Shown piece after piece: positions 44,304 to 52,935 of a stretch of 64,000 nucleotides of DNA. A program made the translations under genes and the position numbers. Below the pieces are notes generated by a model that worked only from the letters and a program-made list of their open reading frames with translations, searched no databases and was not told where the DNA came from. Origin of the DNA: Bosea sp. 29B. GTDB lineage: Bacteria; Pseudomonadota; Alphaproteobacteria; Rhizobiales; Beijerinckiaceae. The first letter of the stretch is position 1. Each line of letters begins with the position of its first letter. The stretch spans positions 1,897,947 through 1,961,946 of the forward strand of contig NZ_LR733817.1 of the NCBI RefSeq assembly GCF_902506165.1, read 5' to 3'.

Positions 44304-45212
44304 TCAGGCCGGGCCGGCGACGAGCGCCTTCTCGATCTGGCTTATATTGTGTTTCATCATCGCGATGTAAGTCCCGGCCGGACCGCCCGCGGCCGAAAGC
44401 GCGTCTGAGTAGAGCCGCCCGCCGATCTTCGCGCCGCTCTCCTTGGCGATCTGCTCGGCCAGGCGCGGATTGGTGATATTCTCGAGGAAGACGGCCGGTA
44501 CCTTCTCCGCCTTGATCTGGCGGATGATGCGAGCGACATCCTTGGCCGAGGCCTCGGCCTCGGTCGAGACGCCCTGCGGCGCGATGAACGCGATGCCATA
44601 GGCTTTGACGAAATAGCCGAAGGCGTCGTGCGAGGTGATCGCCTTGCGCCGGTCGGCCGGAATGCGCGCGACCGCGGCCTTGATTTCAGCCTCGAGCGCA
44701 TCGAGCTTGGTCTGATAGGCGGCGGCATTGGCCTCGTAGCCCGCCTTGCCGACCGGGTCGGCTGCAACCAGCGCATCGCGGACATTGCCGACATAGAGCT
44801 TTGCGTTGGCGACGCTCTGCCAGGCATGCGGATCCTCGCCGCCATGACCGTGGCCGTGATCGTCGGCCATCTTCAGTGGCGTGATGCCGGTGGTCGCAGT
44901 CGCGACGGTCGCCTTGGTGCCCGACGATTTCACCAGCCGGGTCAGCCAGCCTTCGAACTTCAGCCCGTTCACGACGACGAGCTTTGCCCCTGCCACCGTC
45001 TTCGCGTCGGCCGGGGTCGGCGAATAGACATGGGCGTCGCCGTCGGGCCCGACCAGCGTGGTCACTGCGACCCGGTCGCCACCGATCTCGCGCACGAAAT
45101 CGCCGAGGATCGAAAAGCTCGCGACAACGGGCAGCTTTTCCTGGGCAAATGCCGGCAATGGCAGGGCAACGCCGGCAGCAAGGCCGAGGAGGACGGAGCG
45201 GCGGTTCAGCAT
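44304..45212 (-). CDS. Zinc-type metal ABC transporter substrate-binding protein (ZnuA/AztC-like)
   Basis: 302 residues with a signal peptide (RRSVLLGLAAGVALPLPAFAQ). Ligands expected for this cluster are His61, His129, His195 and Asp270, with a His-rich loop (DDHGHGHGGEDPH, about 118-129) as in zinc-specific members. It captures Zn2+ in the periplasm for the permease and ATPase encoded upstream. A Zur-like site lies 18-35 bp before the start. ZnuA versus AztC naming cannot be settled by eye; manganese remains possible. Confidence 0.9.
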   Translation of the reverse strand: MLNRRSVLLGLAAGVALPLPAFAQEKLPVVASFSILGDFVREIGGDRVAVTTLVGPDGDAHVYSPTPADAKTVAGAKLVVVNGLKFEGWLTRLVKSSGTKATVATATTGITPLKMADDHGHGHGGEDPHAWQSVANAKLYVGNVRDALVAADPVGKAGYEANAAAYQTKLDALEAEIKAAVARIPADRRKAITSHDAFGYFVKAYGIAFIAPQGVSTEAEASAKDVARIIRQIKAEKVPAVFLENITNPRLAEQIAKESGAKIGGRLYSDALSAAGGPAGTYIAMMKHNISQIEKALVAGPA

Positions 45213-45230
45213 GATGACTCTCGCGCTAAT

Positions 45231-45248
45231 GAAACACTATAACATAAC
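45231..45248 (-). promoter_or_regulatory. Zur-like site upstream of the zinc-binding-protein gene
   Basis: On the minus strand GTTATGTTATAGTGTTTC, close to the Zur consensus (GTTATG/AATGTTATAnTATAACATT type). It suggests a separate zinc-repressed promoter for the binding protein and GTPase genes. Confidence 0.6.
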
Positions 45249-46123
45249 TAGCGCTGGAGATGGGCCCTCGGCAAGAGCCGTCGCGCAAGGCCGCCCTGCG
45301 ATCCCAGCAGGAGCGAGCCGAGATAGAGCGCGCCGGCCGAGAGGATGATCGCCGGCCCGGCCGGGAGATTGCTGCCGGCGGCATAGGAGGCGACGAGGCC
45401 GATATAGCCGGACGCCATGCCGAAGCCGGAGGCGAGCAGGATCAGCCGGGTGATGTCGGCGGTCCAGAAGCGGGCAGCGGCAGCCGGCAGCATCATAAGC
45501 CCAACGGCGAGCAGCGTGCCGAGCGCGTGGAAGCCGGCGACGAGGTTGATCACGACGAGGCCAAGGAAGGTCAGGTGGACGACACCGCCGGAGCGGCTGA
45601 CCGAGCGCAGGAAGCCGGGATCGACGCATTCGAGCACCAGCGGCCGATAGACCAGCGCCAGCACGCCGAGCGTCAGGCTGGCGACGCCGGAGAGCAGCAC
45701 CAGCACATCGTCGTCGAGCGCAAGCACGTTGCCGAACAGCACATGGAAGAGATCGACGGCCGAACCGCGCAGCGAGACCAGGGTGACGCCGAGCGCCAGC
45801 GAGATCAGGTAGAAGGCGGCGAGCGAGGCATCTTCCTTGAGCACGGTCAGGCGGGCCACGGCACCGGCGGCGAGGGCCACGGTGAAGCCTGCGACGAGCC
45901 CGCCGAGCGTCATCGCCGGCAGCGAGAAGCCGGCGACGAGATAGCCGAGCGCGGCGCCGGGCAGGATCGCATGCGCCATGGCATCGCCGGTCAGGCTCAT
46001 CCGCCGCAGCATCAGGAAGACACCGACGGGAGCGCCCGAGACCGAGAGCGCGATCACGCCGACCAGCGCCCGGCGCATGAAGTCGAATTCGGCGAAGGGG
46101 CCGATCAGGAGGTCGTAGAGCAA
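45248..46123 (-). CDS. Zinc-type metal ABC transporter permease (ZnuB/AztB-like)
   Basis: 291 residues, about eight TM helices, ABC-3 family. It has the N-terminus LYDLLIGPFAEFDFMRRALVGVIALSVSGAPVGVFLMLRRMSLTGDAMAHAILPGAALGYLVAG typical of zinc/manganese permeases. The start is TTG at 46123, preceded by AAGGACTCGAGG; an ATG at 46078 would delete 15 conserved residues. A 118-bp palindromic repeat separates it from the ATPase gene. Confidence 0.9.
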   Translation of the reverse strand: MLYDLLIGPFAEFDFMRRALVGVIALSVSGAPVGVFLMLRRMSLTGDAMAHAILPGAALGYLVAGFSLPAMTLGGLVAGFTVALAAGAVARLTVLKEDASLAAFYLISLALGVTLVSLRGSAVDLFHVLFGNVLALDDDVLVLLSGVASLTLGVLALVYRPLVLECVDPGFLRSVSRSGGVVHLTFLGLVVINLVAGFHALGTLLAVGLMMLPAAAARFWTADITRLILLASGFGMASGYIGLVASYAAGSNLPAGPAIILSAGALYLGSLLLGSQGGLARRLLPRAHLQR

Positions 46124-46150
46124 AGGCCTCGAGTCCTTCGAAAATTCTCT

Positions 46151-46268
46151 CAGCCCTCATCCTGAGGAGCCGCGAAGCGGCGTCTCGAAGGATGCTTCAG
46201 GAGGCTCAGGAAGCAACTGGAGCATCCTTCGAGACGCGATCTACGATCGCTCCTCAGGATGAGGGCTG
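46151..46268. repeat. Large nested palindromic element inside the zinc operon
   Basis: Outer arms of 20 bp (46151-46170 and 46249-46268) are perfect inverted repeats beginning CAGCCCTCATCC. Inner arms of 16 bp (46181-46196 and 46221-46236), CGTCTCGAAGGATGCT and its complement, are also perfect. This is a composite element known in many Hyphomicrobiales genomes. It fills the gap between ATPase and permease genes and would fold strongly in the mRNA. Confidence 0.8.
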
Positions 46269-46285
46269 AAGTGGACGTTGCGGCT

Positions 46286-47029
46286 TCACGCCGCACAGGG
46301 CGCGGCATGGCTGTCGAAGGCCTCGACCATGCGCCGCGCCTTGAGCAGGTTGTTCGCCGTCAGCACCTCGCCGGTTTCGCCCCAGGCGATCGCCTCGCGC
46401 GCCAGCAGCAGCGTCTGCGGGAATGCACGCTTCACCGTCTCGATGTCGTGCAGCACGGCGACGACGGTCCGGTTCTCGCCATGCCAGCGCTGGACCAGCG
46501 CCAGCAGATCGGCGCTGGTGCGCGCATCGATCGCGGTGAAGGGCTCGTCGAGCAGGATGATGTCGGCGTCCTGCAGCAGGAGCCGGGCAAACAGCGCCCG
46601 CTGCATCTGGCCGCCCGAGAGCGTACCGATGCTGCGGCCCTCGAAGCCGGTGAGGCCGACAGCGGCGATCGCCGCCTCGACCTTGCTGCGTTGACCGAGG
46701 CCGATCTTGCCGAAGATGCCGGCCGCGCCCCACAGGCCCATGGCGACGAGATCGTAGACATGGATCGGGAAGGAGCGGTCGAGCTCGGCCGATTGGGGGA
46801 GATAGGCGAGCCGCTTGCCCCTGGCGAGCGTCACGGTGCCATCGAGCGGCGAGAGCGCACCGGCGATGGCCTTGAGCAAAGTCGACTTGCCGGCGCCGTT
46901 CGGTCCGACGATGGCGGTGAGGCTGCCCGGCGCGATCTCGCCACAGAGATGATGCACCGCCGGGTGGCGGTCATAGCCGAGAGTCAGGTCGCTGAAGCGG
47001 ATGGCGGGCACAGGGATACTCTTGTTCAC
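46286..47029 (-). CDS. Zinc-type metal ABC transporter ATP-binding protein (ZnuC/AztA-like)
   Basis: 247 residues: Walker [17 protein letters not shown], signature LSGGQMQRALFARLL, Walker B IILLDEPFTAIDART, switch VLHDIETV. The opening FSDLTLGYDRHPAVHHL is like AztA-type ATPases. Its ATG overlaps the stop of a 48-codon His-rich membrane protein gene by 4 nt. Second gene of the zinc operon. Confidence 0.9.
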   Translation of the reverse strand: MNKSIPVPAIRFSDLTLGYDRHPAVHHLCGEIAPGSLTAIVGPNGAGKSTLLKAIAGALSPLDGTVTLARGKRLAYLPQSAELDRSFPIHVYDLVAMGLWGAAGIFGKIGLGQRSKVEAAIAAVGLTGFEGRSIGTLSGGQMQRALFARLLLQDADIILLDEPFTAIDARTSADLLALVQRWHGENRTVVAVLHDIETVKRAFPQTLLLAREAIAWGETGEVLTANNLLKARRMVEAFDSHAAPCAA

Positions 47030-47172
47030 ACGATGACGGCGAGGGTCGCCGCCCAGAGCACCAGGATCACGCCGGATGCCAGACCGAGCCTTTGCCCGGC
47101 CGACAGCCGCAGCAACGACCAGCCGGGAACCTCGGCGACAGGCTGGCGATGGTGGGCATGATCATGAGCCAT
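47026..47172 (-). CDS. 48-residue His-rich single-span membrane protein
   Basis: MAHDHAHHRQPVAEVPGW, a short basic stretch, then one TM helix (LGLASGVILVLWAATLAVIV) ending at the C-terminus. It heads the zinc ATPase operon, with its stop overlapping the ATPase start (ATGA), and its ATG begins right at a Zur-like site. The N-terminal histidines (four in residues 3-8) suggest zinc binding. No good Shine-Dalgarno sequence is seen at the ATG; an in-frame TTG at 47208 would add 12 residues and cross the Zur-like site. Not recognised as a named family. Confidence 0.65.
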   Translation of the reverse strand: MAHDHAHHRQPVAEVPGWSLLRLSAGQRLGLASGVILVLWAATLAVIV

Positions 47173-47175
47173 AGG

Positions 47176-47192
47176 GAATGATATAATGTTAC
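47176..47192 (-). promoter_or_regulatory. Zur-like site upstream of the zinc ATPase operon
   Basis: Plus-strand GAATGATATAATGTTAC, aligned to the site at 45231 (GAAACACTATAACATAAC) with most positions shared. It lies in the divergent region between the small membrane protein and the 87-residue protein gene. Confidence 0.55.
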
Positions 47193-47285
47193 GCTCGCCG
47201 ACGAGCAAGCACGATCACCCTTGCGTCGAGCACAACGCCACTGCGTTATCGGCATCGTCAACAATGTCCGAACAGGAGCAGGCCG

Positions 47286-47549
47286 GTGAGCGCCGAGCGG
47301 GTGACCTTCAAAGCGATACGCAATGGCGTCGCGACCGAGATCAAGGCCGATGCGATCGAGATCGGCCTGCCGGACGGGTTGAGCTTCCGGATCATGGCCT
47401 TCGCCGGCCGCAAGGGCTCCGCCACCCTGCACATGCCGGCCGACGATCCGCAGGCACCGAGCTTCGACGTGTTCTGCGTCGAGCCCGGCGCGGCCAACAC
47501 TTTGTTCGTCTCGGTCGACCGGGCCCAGAAGCGCCAGATAGAGGGCTAG
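47286..47549 (+). CDS. Hypothetical 87-residue protein
   Basis: Not recognised. It reads like a real compact beta-rich protein (SAERVTFKAIRNGVATEIKADAIEIGLPDGLSF...). The start is GTG at 47286 with AGGAG at 47274-47278. Divergent from the zinc operon, so it could share Zur control. No signal peptide or membrane segment. The 141 bp behind it contain no gene. Confidence 0.6.
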   Translation: MSAERVTFKAIRNGVATEIKADAIEIGLPDGLSFRIMAFAGRKGSATLHMPADDPQAPSFDVFCVEPGAANTLFVSVDRAQKRQIEG

Positions 47550-47690
47550 CGGCCCTCGCTCCTGGCCCATCTCGAAACTCGCTGCGGCGCGCCAGATGGC
47601 GGTGGTTTCGAGAACCGGAGCGCAGCGGACATTGGTCCGTGAGCACCGGAAGCGCAGAAAACGCCGCCAGGTGGCCGCCGCAGTAGAGTT

Positions 47691-49313
47691 TCAGCCCGGC
47701 CAGTACTGGTAGAGCCAGGTTTCGGTCAGCACCTTGTCGCCGCCGCGCAGGAAGCAGCGCATCTCGACCGGCTCCGCGCCGTCGACGGTGAGGTCGAACT
47801 GCGCCCGCCAATGGCCGGGGATATCGTTCGGCACAGCTTCGGCGAAAATGTAGGAGAACGAGCCTCGCGAGGCCGAGAGCACGACCTCGGGCTTGATCCC
47901 GAACGGGATGTCCTCGAGCGCCGGTCCCTTGAACTCCAGCATGAACTTGCGCACGCCCTTGGGCCGGGTGGTGCCGGGCTGGCCGCCATTGCCGATCCTC
48001 GTCGCGACGACGCGGCCAAGCGCCGGCGGGAAGGGCTCGTCCGCCAGCCAATGCAGGCGATAGCGGAAATTGTAGGAGTTGCCGGCCTTGGCCGGGGCTT
48101 CCGGCACCCACATGGCGACGATGTTGTCGTGGATCTCGTCGTCGGTCGGGATCTCGATCAGCTGGACCGCGCCCTTGCCCCATTGGCCGAGCGTCTCGAT
48201 CCAGAGGCTGGGCCGGCGCTCGTAGTAGACGCCGTCCATATAGTGGTCGAAGGCGCGGTCGCGCTGCATCAGGCCAAAGCCGCGCGGGTTATCGTCGACG
48301 AAGGACGAGGCGACGGTACGCTGCGGATTGTTGAGCGGGCGCCAGGCGCGCTCGCCGCTGCCGGTCCAGAGCGCGAGCCCGTCGGAATCGTGTACCTCCG
48401 GCCGCCAGTCGACCATGGTCGTCTTGGCCGTCTCGGAATACCAGTACATCGAGGTCAGCGGCGCGATGCCGAGCCGGGCGACGTCCTTGCGCAGGTGCAA
48501 CTCCTGCTCGATTTCCATGTCGACGCCCTTGCCGCGATGCATGCGGAAGCGGAAGGCGCCGGCGACGCTGGGACCCGAGAGCAAAGCGTAGACGACGACA
48601 TGCTCGGCCGCCTCGCCGGGGGTCTCCAGCCAGACATGGGTGAAGTCGGGGAATTCCTCGGGCTGGTCGGCTACGGCGGGATTGACGGCGAGGCCGCGGG
48701 CCGAGAGGCCATACTGATAGAGCTCGCCGATGGCGCGGAAATAGGAGGCGCCGAGGAAGGCGACCCAGTCGTTCTTCTGCCAGTCCAGCTTCTCGCCCTT
48801 GCGACCGGGATGGCCGGAGCGGCTTTCCTGGAAGCGGAAGCCAGCGAAACCGGCGCCCGGCGGCAACTGCTTCGCCGGCGAATCGGCCGGCATCTCGAAA
48901 TAGCTCTCGTCGTAGACGATCTCGCGCGCCTTGCCGTCGTCGAGGACATGCATGCGCACGGGCTTCTGGAAGTAGCGGCCGAGGTGGAAGAAGGTCACCG
49001 GCCAGGGCGAGGGTCCGTTCGCCCAGAGCGCCAGCTCCGGCTTGAACTTGATCTTGCCATGGGCGTCGTAGTCGATCTTTTCGAGCACGTCGGGCTTGGG
49101 GTTCGGCGGCGGCTCATAAGGCTTGCCAGCGAGATCGCGGGCCCGCGCCTTCAAGCCTTCGAAGGAGAAGGCGTCGGCGGTGCCGAGCTTCAGCCCCTGC
49201 TGCGCCAGCGCCGAGCCGGAGAAACCGGCTGCGGCGAGGGCGGCCGTACCGGCGGCACCCGCGAGCAATGTGCGGCGGTCGATCAGGGGCATGGTCGGCT
49301 GTCGCGGCTGCAT
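47691..49313 (-). CDS. Periplasmic glucan biosynthesis protein (OpgD/OpgG family)
   Basis: 540 residues. A twin-arginine-like signal (DRRTLLAGAAGTAALAAAGFSGSALAQ) points to OpgD rather than OpgG. The MdoG domain runs from FSFEGLKARARDLAGKPYEPP to the end, with GAGFAGFRF, LGASYFRAIGELYQYGLSARGLAV, IAPLTSMYWYSET and DNPRGFGLMQRDR as conserved blocks. It takes part in making or trimming osmoregulated periplasmic glucans. The ATG at 49313 follows GGAGCG; the in-frame ATG at 49292 lacks a ribosome site. No opgH lies in the window. Confidence 0.92.
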   Translation of the reverse strand: MQPRQPTMPLIDRRTLLAGAAGTAALAAAGFSGSALAQQGLKLGTADAFSFEGLKARARDLAGKPYEPPPNPKPDVLEKIDYDAHGKIKFKPELALWANGPSPWPVTFFHLGRYFQKPVRMHVLDDGKAREIVYDESYFEMPADSPAKQLPPGAGFAGFRFQESRSGHPGRKGEKLDWQKNDWVAFLGASYFRAIGELYQYGLSARGLAVNPAVADQPEEFPDFTHVWLETPGEAAEHVVVYALLSGPSVAGAFRFRMHRGKGVDMEIEQELHLRKDVARLGIAPLTSMYWYSETAKTTMVDWRPEVHDSDGLALWTGSGERAWRPLNNPQRTVASSFVDDNPRGFGLMQRDRAFDHYMDGVYYERRPSLWIETLGQWGKGAVQLIEIPTDDEIHDNIVAMWVPEAPAKAGNSYNFRYRLHWLADEPFPPALGRVVATRIGNGGQPGTTRPKGVRKFMLEFKGPALEDIPFGIKPEVVLSASRGSFSYIFAEAVPNDIPGHWRAQFDLTVDGAEPVEMRCFLRGGDKVLTETWLYQYWPG

Positions 49314-49561
49314 CGGGCGGGGCGCTCCATCGGGGAAAGATCGAAAGATGGTGTTTCCGGCTAGCCTGTCCAGCCGGCGAGGGCAATCTCCTGAGCTTCC
49401 TGGCCACAGCAGGGCGGAAATCGCACGGAAAGGCGACGCGTCCGGCTGTTGGAGCCTCTTAGCCCGTTGGCGCGGCTTCCCTTTTTGCCTGCAAGCATCC
49501 TACAACAACGGCAGCCGGCCTTGAGTGCCGGGATGCGGTCTTCAGTCACTCGGGAGGATTC

Positions 49562-50527
49562 ATGTCTGTTTCGCTTCATCGCCGGGCCCTGGCCGGCATC
49601 GCCGCGATCGCGCTCGCCGCCACGCCGATGGCGGCCCGCGCCCAGGACTTCATCAACGTGCTGACCGGCGGCACCTCCGGCGTCTACTACCCGCTCGGCG
49701 TCGCGCTCTCGAAGATCTATGGCGAGAAGATCCCGAACGCCCGCCCGACAGTGCAGGCGACCAAGGCCTCGGTCGAGAACCTCGTCCTGCTTCAGCAAGG
49801 CAAGGGCGAGATCGCCTTCACGCTCGGCGATTCGCTCGATGCGGCCTGGAAGGGCGATGAGGAAGCCGGCTTCAAGAGCCCGCTGAAGAAGCTGCGCGGC
49901 ATCACCGCGATCTATCCGAACTATGTCCAGATCGTCGCCTCGAAGGATAGTGGCATCAAGACGCTAGCCGATCTCAAGGGCAAGCGTCTCTCGGTCGGTG
50001 CGCCGAAGTCGGGCACCGAGCTCAATGCCCGCGCCATCCTCGCCGCCGCTGGCATGACCTACAAGGATCTCGGCAAGATCGAGTACCTGCCCTTCGCCGA
50101 ATCGGTCGAGCTGATGAAGAACCGCCAGCTCGACGCCACCCTGCAATCGGCCGGCCTCGGCGTCGCCTCGCTGCGCGATCTCGCGACTTCCGTCGAGATC
50201 ACCGTGGTCGAGGTCCCGGCCGCCGTGGTCGACAAGGCCGGTCCGCCCTTCGTCAAGGTCTCGATCCCGGCCAACACCTATACCGGCCAGACTGTGGCCG
50301 TCCCCGCCGCGGCCGTCGTCAACTACCTCGTCACCCATGAGGGCATGAAGGAGGAGACGGTCTACCAGATGACCAAGGCCGTCTTCGAGAACCTGCCCGA
50401 TCTTGCCGCCGCCCATGCCGCCGCCCGCTCGATCAAGCTCGAGAGCGCGCTCGAAGGCATGCCGGTGCCACTGCACCCCGGCGCAGCGCGCTACTTCAAG
50501 GAAAAGGGCCTGAAGGTCGGCTCCTGA
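49562..50527 (+). CDS. TAXI-family TRAP transporter substrate-binding protein
   Basis: 321 residues: signal peptide (LAGIAAIALAATPMAARAQ), then INVLTGGTSGVYYPLGVALSKIYGEKIPNARPTVQATKASVENLVLLQQGKGEIAFTLGD, a diagnostic TAXI pattern, and LADLKGKRLSVGAPKSGTELNAR. It binds an organic anion (glutamate-like or dicarboxylate ligands in known members) for the downstream fused permease. ATG follows GGGAGGATTC. A terminator follows before the permease. Confidence 0.92.
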   Translation: MSVSLHRRALAGIAAIALAATPMAARAQDFINVLTGGTSGVYYPLGVALSKIYGEKIPNARPTVQATKASVENLVLLQQGKGEIAFTLGDSLDAAWKGDEEAGFKSPLKKLRGITAIYPNYVQIVASKDSGIKTLADLKGKRLSVGAPKSGTELNARAILAAAGMTYKDLGKIEYLPFAESVELMKNRQLDATLQSAGLGVASLRDLATSVEITVVEVPAAVVDKAGPPFVKVSIPANTYTGQTVAVPAAAVVNYLVTHEGMKEETVYQMTKAVFENLPDLAAAHAAARSIKLESALEGMPVPLHPGAARYFKEKGLKVGS

Positions 50528-50550
50528 GCCGACCGGCAGCTGAATGGGTA

Positions 50551-50581
50551 AGCGAGGCCGGCCCGTCCGGCCTCGCTTTTT
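50551..50581 (+). terminator. Intra-operon rho-independent terminator
   Basis: AGCGAGGCCGG (50551-50561), loop cccgt, CCGGCCTCGCT (50567-50577), then a T-run to 50581. An 11-bp perfect stem between the TAXI binding protein and its permease; partial read-through would give excess binding protein. Confidence 0.85.
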
Positions 50582-50631
50582 CTCATCGAAGCACTTAGAC
50601 GCCGCCAAGGCGCAGGGAACGGGGAACTGAT

Positions 50632-52935
50632 ATGAGCAGCGCAGCGGAAAGGCCTATGGCCGTGCCGGACAATGCCGGCGTCCCGGCGGACAAGCCCGAG
50701 CAGTTCGTCGATCCCGAGCACGGTTTGCCGGCCGGTTTCGGCCCGGGCTGGCAGGGCCGGTTGCTGTTCTGGATCGCCGTCGCCTTCTCGCTGTTCCAGA
50801 TCGCGACCGCCTTCAACGTCCCGCTCGACCACCGTTTTGTCGGCGTCTCGATCATCGACCTGCTGCGCGTCACCATGGCGCTCTGGCTCGGCTGGATCGT
50901 GCTGCGCAAGGTCCAGGGCAAGCCCGCGGGAGAGATGCTGCTCGCCTGGCTGCCTCTCTTCGTGGTCGTCGAGCTGCTCGCCCGCTTCGGCGGCTCGGTG
51001 CCGAACCAGATCCTGCGCGCGCTGCATGTCGGCTTTCTCTGCCTCGTCGCCGGCGGCCTGCTCGCCCAGCACAAGAGCGAGACGCGGATCAAGGCGATCG
51101 CCGCCTGGACCCTGGCCGGCATCGGCTTCGCCGTCGGGCTCTATCACTGGTTCCTCTATGAGGAGCTCGTCGCCCGCGCCGGCGAGGTGACGCCGTCCGA
51201 CCTCGTCGTCGGCATCACAGCGATCGCCGTGCTCTTCATCATCTGCTGGCGTTTCATGGGGCCGGCGCTGCCGATCGTCTCGGGGCTGTTCCTCGCCTAT
51301 TGCCTGCTCGGCAACTACCTGCCCTCGCCGCTCAACCATCGCGGCTATTCGCTCGATCAGGTGATCGAGCACATGTCGTTCGGCACGGAGGGCATCTACG
51401 CCACGCCGACCGGCGTCTCCGCCACCTTCATCTTCCTGTTCATCCTGTTCGGCTCCTTCCTCGAGCGCGCCGGGATGATCCAGCTCTTCACCGACATCGC
51501 GATGGGCCTGTTCGGCTCGGCCCGCGGCGGCCCGGCCAAGGTCGCCGTCTTCTCCTCGGCGCTGATGGGCACGATCTCCGGTTCCGGCGTCGCCAATGTC
51601 GTCTCGACCGGCCAGTTCACCATTCCGCTGATGAAGCGCTTCGGCTATCGCGCCGCCTTCGCCGGCGGCGTCGAGGCCACGGCCTCGATGGGCGGCCAGA
51701 TCATGCCACCTGTGATGGGCGCCGTCGCCTTCATCATGGCCGAGACCATCGACGTGCCCTATGCCGCCGTGGTGCAGGCCGCAATCGTGCCGGCGATCCT
51801 TTACTACGCCGCCGCTTTCCTCGCCGTGCACCTGGAGGCCGGCAAGCGCGGCCTGATCGGCCTGCCGAAATCCGAGCTCCCGAGCGCCGGCAAGGCGCTG
51901 GCGACGAAATGGTTCCTGATCCTGCCTCTGGCGGTTCTGGTCTATCTGCTCTTCGCCGGCTACACGCCGCTGTTCTCCGGCTCGGTCGGCCTGGCGCTCA
52001 CCGTCGTGCTGATCCTTGGCGGCTCGCTCGCCCTTGGCATCGGTACCATCGCGCTCAGGGTGCTGTTCTGGGTCGGCCTCGGCCTGCTCTGCGCCTTCTT
52101 CTTCTGGTACGGCATCCTCGTCATCGTCGGCATCGTCGTCGCGCTGATCCTCGCCAACCTCTTCACCAAGGGCGGGGCCGAGACTGTCGCGGCCTGCCGC
52201 GAGGCTCTGGCCGACGGCGCGCGCCAGGCCATTCCGGTCGGCGTCGCCTGTGCGGTGGTCGGCATTGTCATCGGCACGATGACCCTGACCGGCGTCGGCA
52301 CGATCTTCGGCAACGCCGTCGTCGCGATCGGCAAGGAATCGCTGTTCCTGGCGCTGGTGCTGACCATGATCGTCAGCCTGACCCTCGGCATGGGCATCCC
52401 GACCATCCCGAACTACATCATCACTTCCTCGCTGGCGGCACCGATCCTGCTCAAGCTCGGCGTTCCCCTGATCGTCAGCCACATGTTCGTGTTCTATTTC
52501 GGCATCATGGCCGACCTGACGCCGCCGGTCGCGCTGGCGGCCTTCGCGGCAGCGCCGATCGCCAAGGAATCCGGCTTCAAGATCGGCTTCCAGGCGATCA
52601 AGATCGCAATGGCGGGCTTCGTCATCCCGTTCATGGCGGTCTATGATCCGGCCCTGATGCTGCAGCCGGTCCAGGGCGTCACCGGCACCGCCTACGCCTT
52701 CGCCGCCGCCTACATCATCGGCAAGACACTGCTGGCGATCTGCCTCTGGGGCGCGGCGACGATCGGCTTCCTCAAGCGCGAGATGGCATTGTGGGAACGG
52801 GCGCTGGCGGCCGCCGCCGCGGCCTGCCTGGTGCTTGCCTTGCCCGTCACCGATGAGGTCGGCTTTGCCCTCGCGGCCTTGCTGATCGGCCTGCATCTCT
52901 GGCGAGCAAAAGTGGCGGCCAGAGCCGCCGCATGA
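50632..52935 (+). CDS. Fused TRAP transporter permease (DctQM type)
   Basis: 767 residues with about 18 TM helices: a DctQ-like four-helix part (about 45-180) fused to the large DctM part (GTISGSGVANVVSTGQFTIPLMKRFGYRAAFAGGVEATASMGGQIMPPVMGAVAFIMAE; GMGIPTIPNYIITSSLAAPILLKLG). Such fusions go with TAXI receptors. Sodium- or proton-driven uptake is expected. Its stop overlaps the DUF1850 start by 4 nt. Confidence 0.95.
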   Translation: MSSAAERPMAVPDNAGVPADKPEQFVDPEHGLPAGFGPGWQGRLLFWIAVAFSLFQIATAFNVPLDHRFVGVSIIDLLRVTMALWLGWIVLRKVQGKPAGEMLLAWLPLFVVVELLARFGGSVPNQILRALHVGFLCLVAGGLLAQHKSETRIKAIAAWTLAGIGFAVGLYHWFLYEELVARAGEVTPSDLVVGITAIAVLFIICWRFMGPALPIVSGLFLAYCLLGNYLPSPLNHRGYSLDQVIEHMSFGTEGIYATPTGVSATFIFLFILFGSFLERAGMIQLFTDIAMGLFGSARGGPAKVAVFSSALMGTISGSGVANVVSTGQFTIPLMKRFGYRAAFAGGVEATASMGGQIMPPVMGAVAFIMAETIDVPYAAVVQAAIVPAILYYAAAFLAVHLEAGKRGLIGLPKSELPSAGKALATKWFLILPLAVLVYLLFAGYTPLFSGSVGLALTVVLILGGSLALGIGTIALRVLFWVGLGLLCAFFFWYGILVIVGIVVALILANLFTKGGAETVAACREALADGARQAIPVGVACAVVGIVIGTMTLTGVGTIFGNAVVAIGKESLFLALVLTMIVSLTLGMGIPTIPNYIITSSLAAPILLKLGVPLIVSHMFVFYFGIMADLTPPVALAAFAAAPIAKESGFKIGFQAIKIAMAGFVIPFMAVYDPALMLQPVQGVTGTAYAFAAAYIIGKTLLAICLWGAATIGFLKREMALWERALAAAAAACLVLALPVTDEVGFALAALLIGLHLWRAKVAARAAA

